A stretch of DNA of 64,000 bases from contig NZ_JAFKCV010000002.1 of NCBI RefSeq assembly GCF_017254865.1, forward strand, positions 167,837 to 231,836, read 5' to 3'. This stretch comes from Bowmanella dokdonensis. Lineage in GTDB: Bacteria > Pseudomonadota > Gammaproteobacteria > Enterobacterales > Alteromonadaceae. A program made the translations under genes and the position numbers. Below, in pieces: positions 26,914-35,223 of this stretch. The notes beneath the pieces are model-generated. The model was not told the DNA's origin, ran no database searches, and saw only the letters and a program-made list of their open reading frames with translations. How positions within the stretch are numbered: position 1 is the first letter of the stretch; the number at the start of each line of letters is the position of its first letter.

Positions 26914-27779
26914 TACTCCTCCTCCACTTTTCTCATCAGACCCTCCTGCATGGTCGAGGCCACCAGCTCTCCCTGCCGATTGTAGATTTGCCCACGTACC
27001 AGCCCTCTGGCATTACCGGAAAAAGGACTTTCCATGCAATAGAGTAACCAGTCGTCAAAGCGAAACGGACGATGGAACCACATGGCATGATCGATGGTGG
27101 CCATGCGCACCGAACGGTTCATGATAGACACGCCGTGGGGTTGCAGCGCAGTCACCAGAAAATAATAGTCTGAGGCATAGGTCAGACAGGTCTGATGCTG
27201 ATCGAGCTCATCGTTCAAATCATTGCTGGTCCGCATCCACACATAACGGGTGGGCTCCATGATTTTCGGATCCATGGGGTTAACGCTCTGTACCGAACGC
27301 ATATCGATAGGTTTATGGTAAGCCAGTTTCTCCACCATGACGGGGGGCAGCTTGTCCATCATGTCTTCGTAAAAACGAATGTCCGGCTCCAGGCTCTCTG
27401 GCGCAGGAACTTGCGGCATGGGTGCATGCTGATGGCTCAGACCTTGTTCCGGAAGCTGAAAAGATGCCGTCATATAGAATATGGTCCTGCCGCCCTGGAT
27501 TGCCTTCACCCGTCGGGTGCAGAAACTGCGCCCATCGCGCATGATTTCCACATCATACACCACCGGAAGATGGGCATTTCCCGGCAGCAGGAAGTAACAA
27601 TGCAGGGAATGGGCAATTCGCTCGTCTTTGACGGTCCGCTGAGCGGCGGCCAGCGCCTGCCCCATGACCTGGCCGCCAAACAGGGCACGAAAACCCAGGT
27701 CCCAGCTCAGGCCGCGGTAAAGCCCCTCCTCCAGTTTTTCCAAGGTCAAAAGTTCAGTCAGTTTAATATCCTGGGTCAT
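26913..27779 (-). CDS. tesB: Acyl-CoA thioesterase II TesB
   Basis: This 288-residue double-hotdog thioesterase hydrolyses acyl-CoA to free fatty acid and CoA. The N-terminal hotdog carries [18 protein letters not shown] and [11 protein letters not shown]. The C-terminal hotdog carries [24 protein letters not shown] and [15 protein letters not shown], which hold the Asp-Thr-Gln catalytic set of E. coli TesB. It overlaps the kinase gene upstream by 4 bases (ATGA) and yrdA downstream by one. Confidence 0.95.
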   Translation of the reverse strand: MTQDIKLTELLTLEKLEEGLYRGLSWDLGFRALFGGQVMGQALAAAQRTVKDERIAHSLHCYFLLPGNAHLPVVYDVEIMRDGRSFCTRRVKAIQGGRTIFYMTASFQLPEQGLSHQHAPMPQVPAPESLEPDIRFYEDMMDKLPPVMVEKLAYHKPIDMRSVQSVNPMDPKIMEPTRYVWMRTSNDLNDELDQHQTCLTYASDYYFLVTALQPHGVSIMNRSVRMATIDHAMWFHRPFRFDDWLLYCMESPFSGNARGLVRGQIYNRQGELVASTMQEGLMRKVEEE

Positions 27780-29608
27780 AATTGTTTTTCCAACGGATTG
27801 CGGGGATAAAATTTGTCCGGCAGGACCCCAATATGTTCGAAAAAACGGGTGTCTTTATAGGGCAGCTTCATAAAGCCCGATATACCCAACCCGTCTATCA
27901 GCGGAATGGACCGGATAAGCCCATCCAGGATGCTCCTGAATTCCTCTTCACGATCGTGATCCAACAGGGTGTAATAACTGTGAACCTTCATGTTGGTGGG
28001 CAGAGCTTCAAAAATAATACAACCTGTGTGATGAATATCATTCAGCCTGGCAATCAGCTCCAGAATGGTCGGCGGCAATTTGAGAAACTCGTCCGGATCT
28101 TCACCGTCTTCAAAGTAGGAGTGCATGCGACTTTGCTCCTCGACCACCGAGATCCTGCTGATGTCATAGGGGATGTGCATGCCTGCTGCAGGCGTAAACG
28201 GCTGCTCCGGCGAAGGCCTGTCCAGATGCAGGGTGTCCCTGGCGTTAAACATGCAGCTTTTGAATACCCCCACCCGGTGGATAGCCCGGGCCAGCGTGAC
28301 CATGTTGTTGACCGAAATCTCAAAGGAACGCTTCATTGAGGGGTCATACAGATTCAGACTGGAATCGATGTAGATGCCTTCCGGATGCCAGCGCACCGCA
28401 AGGCCACCCACTACCGGATACTTCCCCAGCCGGCTGACGGCTGAAACGAAAGCCTTTTCGGTTTCCCCCATCCCCTGCATGTAGTTCTTGTAATAACGCT
28501 CAAACTGTTCATCGTTGAGGTAGCGCAACTCATCTTCCACCGATTCGACCCGCAGGAAAGATTTCCTTGAGCTGTATACCACGGTATCGATGGGCTTGCT
28601 GGTTTTGTGGCTCCAGCAGGGAATCACTGGCTGATAATCGCTTTGCTCAGGGCCACTGAACACCAGATTGCGCATATGCCGCATATTGGCAAGGAAGTAA
28701 TCCCCTCCCCTGCGGCGCTCCTGTGCATCGTCACTCATCATTGCCATCAGGGTTCTGGCCAGCTCTCTGGGCAGGCCCAGGGCATTTGGGGTAATGACCT
28801 TACGGCCAAACCGGCAGGATTGCCCGGAAGCCAGCGCATAGAGGGTACTGGCTACCCCCTGCTCGTCAAACCTTGGGCTGGACAGGGCACCGTCCATTTG
28901 TTCGTCGCCTATAAAGTAAACATCGCCCAGCCTGGCATTGGTCTGCTGCAGGTCGCTGGACATAAGATCCATCACATTGGCCCCCACATAATTCCCCTGC
29001 GCATCCAACTGGGCAAAGACCGACGATCCCCAGTCAATCAGGGCAATATCCTCCGACTGTTCATCGAACACCAAATTGGAGGGCTTAATGTCACCGTGGA
29101 CTATAGGTTTGTCCTGTCCCCTTGCCTTGTGTTGCCTGAGGGCCAGCAATATGTCCGCAAGCTGGCCGGCAATCCTGGTCACCAACCTTGGTGATAAGGG
29201 GCCTTTTTGCAGGGAAACCTGCTCCAGATCCAGCCCTTTGGCCCGCTCCATTACCAGGATGGCCTGTTTCTTTATACGCTGGAATTCTTCCAACTGCGGT
29301 ACCCTGGGATGATCGACCTGACTGAGCATATAGGCTTCTTCTTCCAGCCTATCCTGGACGTGCTGGGGCAGATTCACCCTGGAAAACTTGAAAACCAGTT
29401 GTTGATTCCGCTCACTGATTCCCCCAAAGGCAAAACCGAAGGCACCCTTGCCAATCAAATCTATGTTCCGGTATCCCAATAACTCCAGTTGTTCGATACA
29501 AAGATTAATCCAGTCTTTGAGCTTCTGGGCATCCTGATGGGACAGCAGATAAATGGATTGCTCATCCGGGATATAGAAATGCTTAAGCTTGGAATCGGGC
29601 ATTGACAT
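27776..29608 (-). CDS. Ser/Thr protein kinase domain fused to a ~300-residue unknown domain
   Basis: This 610-residue cytoplasmic protein has a protein-kinase-like N-terminal half. The P-loop is IGKGAFGFAF (52-61), a likely ATP-contacting lysine is Lys74 in VFKFSR, the catalytic loop is HGDIKPSNLVF (171-181) and the metal-binding motif is DWG (192-194) in place of DFG. All three key polar residues (Lys74, Asp173, Asp192) are present, so activity is plausible. Residues from about 330 to 610 form a separate domain I cannot assign; it has no membrane segment. It lies between rlmJ (4 bp away) and tesB (4-base overlap). Targets are unknown. Confidence 0.85.
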   Translation of the reverse strand: MSMPDSKLKHFYIPDEQSIYLLSHQDAQKLKDWINLCIEQLELLGYRNIDLIGKGAFGFAFGGISERNQQLVFKFSRVNLPQHVQDRLEEEAYMLSQVDHPRVPQLEEFQRIKKQAILVMERAKGLDLEQVSLQKGPLSPRLVTRIAGQLADILLALRQHKARGQDKPIVHGDIKPSNLVFDEQSEDIALIDWGSSVFAQLDAQGNYVGANVMDLMSSDLQQTNARLGDVYFIGDEQMDGALSSPRFDEQGVASTLYALASGQSCRFGRKVITPNALGLPRELARTLMAMMSDDAQERRRGGDYFLANMRHMRNLVFSGPEQSDYQPVIPCWSHKTSKPIDTVVYSSRKSFLRVESVEDELRYLNDEQFERYYKNYMQGMGETEKAFVSAVSRLGKYPVVGGLAVRWHPEGIYIDSSLNLYDPSMKRSFEISVNNMVTLARAIHRVGVFKSCMFNARDTLHLDRPSPEQPFTPAAGMHIPYDISRISVVEEQSRMHSYFEDGEDPDEFLKLPPTILELIARLNDIHHTGCIIFEALPTNMKVHSYYTLLDHDREEEFRSILDGLIRSIPLIDGLGISGFMKLPYKDTRFFEHIGVLPDKFYPRNPLEKQL

Positions 29609-29612
29609 CAGA

Positions 29613-30455
29613 TCAGCCTGCGTTGATCAGCCAGCGCAATGAATACTGCCCTTCAGGACCGGTTTTCAGGGTCTGCGACAGCTCGGGTAGCAGCGCCTGC
29701 ACCTGCTGGTCAAACTGCCAGGGAGGATTAACTACCACCAGGCCGGAGCCATACATGCCCACCTCCTCATTCTGAGGTTGTACGATAAGCTGAATATCCA
29801 GCACGCTGGTAAAAGGAGGCTTGCTGAATGCGGTAAGCATGCTGTTGCTGCGGTCACGCTTCTTTGCCAGCAAGGGATACCAGATGGCGTAGATGCCTGT
29901 TGCCCAACGCTTCACGGCCAGGGTTACCGTCTTGACCACCTCCTGGTAATCGGACTCCAGCTCGTAGGAGGGATCTATTAGTACCAATCCTCTTGCCGGC
30001 TTGGGAGGACACATAGCCACCAGTCCCTCAAAGCCGTTACGATGATGGATATGAGCCCGGCTGACCCCTTTGAAATTACGCTTCAGATTCTGAATCTCGT
30101 TGTTATGCCATTCCATCAGATGCAGGCTGTCCCGAGCCCTGCAAAGCCGATTGGCGATCTCCGGTGAGCCTGGATACCGGTTTTGCTGACGATAATCCTG
30201 CATTAATTTGAGATAGGCCTGAACCTGCGGGTTTGTACTCTTTGCATCCAGCATTCTGTCGACGCCGCCTTGGTATTCCGCCGTTTTTTGCGCCTGCTCG
30301 CTGGTCAAATCATACCAACCTGCTCCACTGTGGGTATCCACATAGACAAAGGGTTTATCTTTCTCGGCGAGCTTTTCAAGCAGCAGCATCTGGCACAGGT
30401 GTTTGAGTACATCGGCATGGTTGCCGGCATGATAGGCGTGACGATAACTGAACAA
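29613..30455 (-). CDS. rlmJ: 23S rRNA m6A2030 methyltransferase RlmJ
   Basis: This 280-residue enzyme methylates adenine 2030 of 23S rRNA. The N-terminus FSYRHAYHAGNHADVLKH and YVDTHSGAGWYDL match E. coli RlmJ. The catalytic motif IV is DPSY (161-164) instead of the family's usual DPPY. The start is a TTG with GGAAG 7 bases upstream. It is the first gene of the rlmJ-kinase-tesB-yrdA operon. Confidence 0.94.
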   Translation of the reverse strand: MFSYRHAYHAGNHADVLKHLCQMLLLEKLAEKDKPFVYVDTHSGAGWYDLTSEQAQKTAEYQGGVDRMLDAKSTNPQVQAYLKLMQDYRQQNRYPGSPEIANRLCRARDSLHLMEWHNNEIQNLKRNFKGVSRAHIHHRNGFEGLVAMCPPKPARGLVLIDPSYELESDYQEVVKTVTLAVKRWATGIYAIWYPLLAKKRDRSNSMLTAFSKPPFTSVLDIQLIVQPQNEEVGMYGSGLVVVNPPWQFDQQVQALLPELSQTLKTGPEGQYSLRWLINAG

Positions 30456-30540
30456 ATAAACGCTTCCGTAGACATTAACTGAAGCAAGTGTAAGGGATTT
30501 TAACTTTCTCTGACACTGCCGTTATCAGGCAGACAGAGAA

Positions 30541-30560
30541 AACCCGCCTGAGGGCGGGTT
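30541..30560 (-). terminator. Terminator of the branched-chain dehydrogenase operon
   Basis: An 8-bp perfect stem, AACCCGCC (30541-30548) with GGCGGGTT (30553-30560), is followed on the minus strand by a short U-stretch (TTTTC). It lies just past the E2 stop at 30565. Confidence 0.75.
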
Positions 30561-30564
30561 GTCA

Positions 30565-32175
30565 TTACTTCATCTCGGATAACATGCCAAGCGGATTTTC
30601 CAGGTAGGACTTCCACAAATTGGAGAAGCGTACCATGGTGGCGCCATCGATAATCCGATGATCCCCTGACCAGCTGATATGCATGATATTGACGGCTTTG
30701 ACATTGTCATTTTCATCGAAACGCGGCAGACGCTGGATCTTACCCAAGGCGACAATGGCCGATTCGGGTTTATTGATCACAGGCACCGCTACTGTGCCAC
30801 CAATCACCCCGACATTGGAGATGCTGATAGTGCCCCCTTTGAGATCCGAATTGGGCAAGCGTCCTTCCCGGGCCAGCTCCACCAATCGGTTCGCTTCCCT
30901 GGCGACCTCAAACAGTGACAAGTTCTGCACCCCTTTGATATTGGGCACAAGCAAACCGATTTTTGAATCAACCGCCATGCCGATATTATGATCGTCAAAA
31001 TAAGTCAGTTCCGTGCAATCTTCATTGACCTGACTGTTGACTATGGGGAATTGTTTCAAAGCCAGTGACAATGCCTTAATGATAAAAGGCATGAAACTCA
31101 GCTTGACGCCCTTCTTCTCAAACTCCGGTTTGAGTTGGCTGCGCGCCGCCATCAGGGCGTCCATTTCGATTTCGTCGCTGACGGAAAAGTGCGGAATACT
31201 GAAGACAGATGCGGCCATCTGCTTGGCCATGGCTGCGCGGATACCGCGAATGGGCTCAGTGCGTTTACCGCCTGGCACTGATTGAGCAGAAGCCTGGTCA
31301 ACCTGTTGGACGGGGCGCTCCGTCTGGCCCCGTTCATTCAGGCTGAGCAGATCCTGTTTCAGTACCCGGCCCTTCTTGCCACTGCCTTCCACTGCAGTAA
31401 GATCCATCTCCAGCTCTTTAGCCAGTCTACGTACCGCCGGGCTGGCCAGCGGCTTGTCGGGATTGATCCATCTGGCTTCATGTTCTCCGCCGCTGAACTT
31501 AATGTTGCGGTCGCTCTTATTGCCTGTGGCCGTGGCGGTCTGCAACGGCGGGGCGGACCTGGCTTCTGAAGGGGCTGCGTTGTCTTCTGACTGCCCATCA
31601 CCGGCTGTCCCTGCCACTTCGATGGCAAACAAGGGAGTATGCACCTTGGCAATCTCACCTTTTTGGTAATACAGCTTAACCACTTTGCCGGAATATTTGG
31701 AAGGAATCTGTACCAGCGCCTTGTCGGTCATTACATCGGCAACAGGCTGATCTTCGCTGATTTCTTCCCCTTCCGACACCAGCCACTCGACCAGTTCACA
31801 TTCGACTATACCCTCGCCGATATCGGGCAGGATAAAGTCCTCCACCTGCCCACCGGTGTTCACTGTTGCTGACTGCTTCGGATCGGCTTCCCGGGCAATA
31901 TCGCTCTTCTGCTGCTCTGCCGGTTGCTCCGTTTCCTCCCCTTGCACTTCCATGGCAAACAGAGGCTCATGGACTTTGGCAATGTCCCCTTTGCGGTAAT
32001 AGAGCTTTTTCACCACGCCAGAATGCATGGCGGGTATCTGTACCAACGCCTTGTCGGTCATCACATCGGCAACGGGCTGATCTTCGGCGATGGTGTCCCC
32101 TTCTTTGACCAGCCATTCAACCAGTTCGCATTCCACAATGCCTTCACCGATATCGGGTAAAATAAAATCTTTCAT
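30565..32175 (-). CDS. bkdB: Branched-chain 2-oxoacid dehydrogenase E2 (lipoamide acyltransferase), two lipoyl domains
   Basis: This 536-residue E2 core subunit transfers the branched acyl group to CoA. In order it has lipoyl domain 1 (about 1-80, DKA motif in VMTDKALVQIP), an Ala/Gln-rich linker, lipoyl domain 2 (about 110-190, the same VMTDKALVQIP), another linker, an E1/E3-binding domain (ASPAVRRLAKELEMDL) and the catalytic domain with HRIIDG near the end. The start at 32173-32175 places MKDFILPDIGEG first; 26 upstream codons are rejected because they overlap the E1beta stop. No E3 gene is present in the window. Confidence 0.94.
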   Translation of the reverse strand: MKDFILPDIGEGIVECELVEWLVKEGDTIAEDQPVADVMTDKALVQIPAMHSGVVKKLYYRKGDIAKVHEPLFAMEVQGEETEQPAEQQKSDIAREADPKQSATVNTGGQVEDFILPDIGEGIVECELVEWLVSEGEEISEDQPVADVMTDKALVQIPSKYSGKVVKLYYQKGEIAKVHTPLFAIEVAGTAGDGQSEDNAAPSEARSAPPLQTATATGNKSDRNIKFSGGEHEARWINPDKPLASPAVRRLAKELEMDLTAVEGSGKKGRVLKQDLLSLNERGQTERPVQQVDQASAQSVPGGKRTEPIRGIRAAMAKQMAASVFSIPHFSVSDEIEMDALMAARSQLKPEFEKKGVKLSFMPFIIKALSLALKQFPIVNSQVNEDCTELTYFDDHNIGMAVDSKIGLLVPNIKGVQNLSLFEVAREANRLVELAREGRLPNSDLKGGTISISNVGVIGGTVAVPVINKPESAIVALGKIQRLPRFDENDNVKAVNIMHISWSGDHRIIDGATMVRFSNLWKSYLENPLGMLSEMK

Positions 32176-32185
32176 AACCAATATC

Positions 32186-33163
32186 CTAGTAATGCACGGT
32201 GCGTTTGATTGCCTCGAACACCTTAAGGTGATCGGGCATGTATTCTTTTTCATGAGCCAGTGGATAGGGCGTATCCAAACCGCAAACCCGGGTGATGGGG
32301 GATTCCAGGTTCAGAAAGCAGCGTTCCTGTACGGTGGCGGCGATTTCGCTGGCAAAGCCGCCGGTAAGCGGCGCCTCATGGGAAATCAGCAAGCGGCCAG
32401 TCTTGGCCACTGAGGCACAGACAGTTTCCACATCCCAGGGAAGAATGCTGCGAAGATCGATAATTTCGCAGGAAATACCCTCTTTCTCAGCCAATTCGGC
32501 GGCTTTATCCATAATCTCCATCTGCGCGCCCCAGGCCAGCAGGCTGATATCAGCCCCCTCTTTTGTCACTTCCCCCTTACCGATGGGCAATTCGTAATCT
32601 TCCTCAGGCACCTCCCCCACAGAAGCCCGATACAATCGCTTGGGCTCCAGGAACAATACGGGGTTATCATCACGAATTGATGCCAGCAACAGCCCCTTGG
32701 CCTGATAAGGATTTCTTGGGATCACAATCTTCAAGCCCGGCGTATGAGCAAAATAGGCCTCTGGTGATTGGGAGTGGTAATGTCCACCCGCTATGCCTCC
32801 CCCATAAGGGGTCCTGATGGTCAGAGTGCCGCAACTGAACTGGCCTCCTGAACGATATCGCCACTTGGCTGTTTCGTTGACTATCTGATCGAAGGCAGGA
32901 AAGATGTAGTCGCCAAATTGTATTTCAGCCACCGGCACCGACCCTTGGGACGCCAGACCGTTGGCAAAGCCGATGATGCCCTGCTCGGTCAAAGGGGTAT
33001 TGAAACAGCGGGCCCTGCCGAATTTTTCCTGCAGATTACTGGTAGCCCGGAAAACGCCACCGAAGTGACCCACATCCTCACCGAACACCATCACCTTCTC
33101 GTTCTCTGTCATGGCGATAATCAGGGCGTTGTTGATCGCCTGTAGCAGATTCATCTTGGCCAT
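32186..33163 (-). CDS. bkdA2: Branched-chain 2-oxoacid dehydrogenase E1 beta subunit
   Basis: This 325-residue transketolase-like subunit pairs with the alpha subunit to decarboxylate 2-oxoacids of Val, Leu and Ile. Signatures are [47 protein letters not shown] and ILPWDVETV. Together with E1alpha and E2 it forms a compact operon, with gaps of 3 and 10 bp. The branched-chain assignment over pyruvate dehydrogenase rests on the split alpha/beta E1 and the overall resemblance of all three subunits to Bkd; the pyruvate enzyme of this group usually has a single-chain E1. Confidence 0.92.
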   Translation of the reverse strand: MAKMNLLQAINNALIIAMTENEKVMVFGEDVGHFGGVFRATSNLQEKFGRARCFNTPLTEQGIIGFANGLASQGSVPVAEIQFGDYIFPAFDQIVNETAKWRYRSGGQFSCGTLTIRTPYGGGIAGGHYHSQSPEAYFAHTPGLKIVIPRNPYQAKGLLLASIRDDNPVLFLEPKRLYRASVGEVPEEDYELPIGKGEVTKEGADISLLAWGAQMEIMDKAAELAEKEGISCEIIDLRSILPWDVETVCASVAKTGRLLISHEAPLTGGFASEIAATVQERCFLNLESPITRVCGLDTPYPLAHEKEYMPDHLKVFEAIKRTVHY

Positions 33164-33166
33164 AAC

Positions 33167-34351
33167 TTACAGTCTCCCCGAGGTTTTTGGATAGGCGTCC
33201 GGATACTTGGCAATATGTTCCTTGAGCTCGGCCAGTTGCTCCTTGAGGTGCCAGGGCGCTTCGTCATACACATCTTCGATAATTTCATCGACCCGGCAGA
33301 TGGGCACCTTCTCCACCCGTTTGAGTTCCTGCAGCACTTCCTGGCGCATGCTTTCCACGTCTTTGGCCTCCTGCTCCTCATCAAGCCAGCCCCTGGCCTT
33401 CAACCAGTTACCCAGTCGCTGAATCGGGTCCTTGGCCTGCCAGCGGGCTTCTTCGTCCTTGGAACGATAGCCTGTGGGATCATCAGAAGTGGAATGGGCG
33501 GCCAAGCGATATGACATGGCTTCGATCAGCACCGGGCAACTCTCGGCCAGGGCAATTTCTCTGGCCTGTTTGGTGGCGGCATAGACGGCAAAGGCATCGT
33601 TACCATCCACCCGGATAGTCTTGATGCCATAGCCCAGCCCGCGGGAGGCGATACCGTCACCGGCGAACTGCTCCTCCGCCGGCGTGGAGATGGCATATCC
33701 ATTATTGCGACAGAAGAATATAGCCGGACAATTCAGTACCGCCGCCATATTCAGTCCTGCATGAAAGTCACCCTCGGAAGCCGCCCCTTCACCAAAATAG
33801 CAAATGGTGACAGCGGGTTCGCCAGCCATCTTCTGACCATAGGCGTAGCCGGAGGCCTGGGGAATCTGGGTGCCCAATGGAGAGGATATGGTCATAAAGT
33901 TCAGTTCCTTGGCCCCATAGTGTATGGGCATCTGGCGGCCCTTATTAGGCTCTTTTTCATTGCTGAACATCTGGTTCATAAAGGCTTCTGTGCTGTAGCC
34001 ACGATACGCCAGAGCGCCCTGTTCGCGATACTGGGACATAATCATATCCTGGGGCTCGAGGGCTGCTGCGCTGGCGGTACTGGCGGCCTCTTCGCCGGTG
34101 CTCGCCAGATAGAAACTGATCCGTCCCTGGCGCTGGGCCGCCACCATACGTTCATCCAGCACGCGGACAAAACGCATGGTCTGATAAATTTTCAGTACCT
34201 GCTCCTTGTCAAGAGCGGGTACCTCGGCCTCCTTGTGGACAGTGCCATCAGGCTGCAGAATCTGCAGCATGGGAATATCCACAATGCCTTTATCTATAAT
34301 ATTGACTTGGTGACTGAGACGGACGTTAGAAAGATGATTTCTGTCTTTCAT
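33167..34351 (-). CDS. bkdA1: Branched-chain 2-oxoacid dehydrogenase E1 alpha subunit
   Basis: This 394-residue subunit binds thiamine diphosphate through GEGAASEGDFHAGLNMAAV...CRNNGYAIS, with the phosphorylation-loop-like region SYRLAAHSTSDDPTGYRSKDE. AGAGG lies 6 bases before the ATG at 34349-34351. It is the first gene of the operon; the 217-bp region upstream must hold its promoter. The N-terminal ~45 residues are an extension of the kind seen in eukaryotic-like BCKDH alpha chains. The complex is cytoplasmic and feeds acyl-CoA into branched-chain amino-acid degradation. Confidence 0.93.
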   Translation of the reverse strand: MKDRNHLSNVRLSHQVNIIDKGIVDIPMLQILQPDGTVHKEAEVPALDKEQVLKIYQTMRFVRVLDERMVAAQRQGRISFYLASTGEEAASTASAAALEPQDMIMSQYREQGALAYRGYSTEAFMNQMFSNEKEPNKGRQMPIHYGAKELNFMTISSPLGTQIPQASGYAYGQKMAGEPAVTICYFGEGAASEGDFHAGLNMAAVLNCPAIFFCRNNGYAISTPAEEQFAGDGIASRGLGYGIKTIRVDGNDAFAVYAATKQAREIALAESCPVLIEAMSYRLAAHSTSDDPTGYRSKDEEARWQAKDPIQRLGNWLKARGWLDEEQEAKDVESMRQEVLQELKRVEKVPICRVDEIIEDVYDEAPWHLKEQLAELKEHIAKYPDAYPKTSGRL

Positions 34352-34568
34352 GGATTGCCTCTGAAGAGGAACCGGGTGCAGAGGGCACCGGTGCCGGATT
34401 GATCGATGGCAATATACTAGTAGAGGATGCCCGGCGGAGCATTGCTTTTTAAGGAAGCCAGACTCCGACCTTCAGGAAAAACATTCCCCTTATAGCCATC
34501 GGGTTGGGATAAAGCTGCTAATTTTTACAAACTGGCGACAGTGGCATAACAGGGTTGAAACATTTTTC

Positions 34569-35036
34569 TTAGTATTCGGCCGGTTCCCGCCCTGATAAAT
34601 ATTGCAGTTGCAGTTCAACCTGACTGAATCTGGGATCCTGTTTCAACTGCTGGTAAAGCGCATACATATTTGCCTGTTGGTCCAGCACCCTGATCTCGTA
34701 TGTCCGGCCAACCAAACTCTTTACCGTGCCTGCAAATGGCAGCGATTCTGTGTCAAGTTCAAAGCCCGGCTTTCCCACCACCACTATGGTGTCTTTGACC
34801 AGCGCCTCCTGCCTCACCTGGGGATCATAAACCTTATCGCCAGTTTTAAGCGTGGGGCCAGACAGCCGCATTTTTACGCCGTTGATATTGGCCATTCGTT
34901 GGGCAGTACCCCCGTCGTCTGCGGCCTCTTTCACAGCGGGGGAAACCGGGGCTGGATCGGTATTGGGCGCACAAGCGCTAAGCGCCACCATTGCACCCAT
35001 AGCAATATACCCACAGGATTTCTGTCTTGTATTCAT
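34569..35036 (-). CDS. Putative lipoprotein of unknown function
   Basis: This 155-residue protein has a lipoprotein signal peptide ending in MVALSAC (Cys22), then a Pro/Ala-rich linker and a small domain with MANINGVKMRLSG...TYEIRVLDQQANMYALYQQL. AAGGA precedes the ATG at 35034-35036 at about 9 bases. A reading extended to 35120 would hide the lipobox and is rejected. I do not recognise the family. It is divergent from the M36 protease gene, with about 190 bp between starts. Confidence 0.7.
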   Translation of the reverse strand: MNTRQKSCGYIAMGAMVALSACAPNTDPAPVSPAVKEAADDGGTAQRMANINGVKMRLSGPTLKTGDKVYDPQVRQEALVKDTIVVVGKPGFELDTESLPFAGTVKSLVGRTYEIRVLDQQANMYALYQQLKQDPRFSQVELQLQYLSGREPAEY

Positions 35037-35223
35037 CCTACATTTCCTTCCAGGACGTACTAAATTAGAAACTAATCTTGACAGTTTAGCCAAACCACGA
35101 AAAGGGGTGTGAGGTTGCAATTGGCTAATCTATCGAGTTAGATGATAGGTTCTGCCCGGCAGGGCAGGACTATAACAAGAGGCTGGCTTAGCTGGCGACA
35201 ACAAGTATTTAAAGGGAACATGA

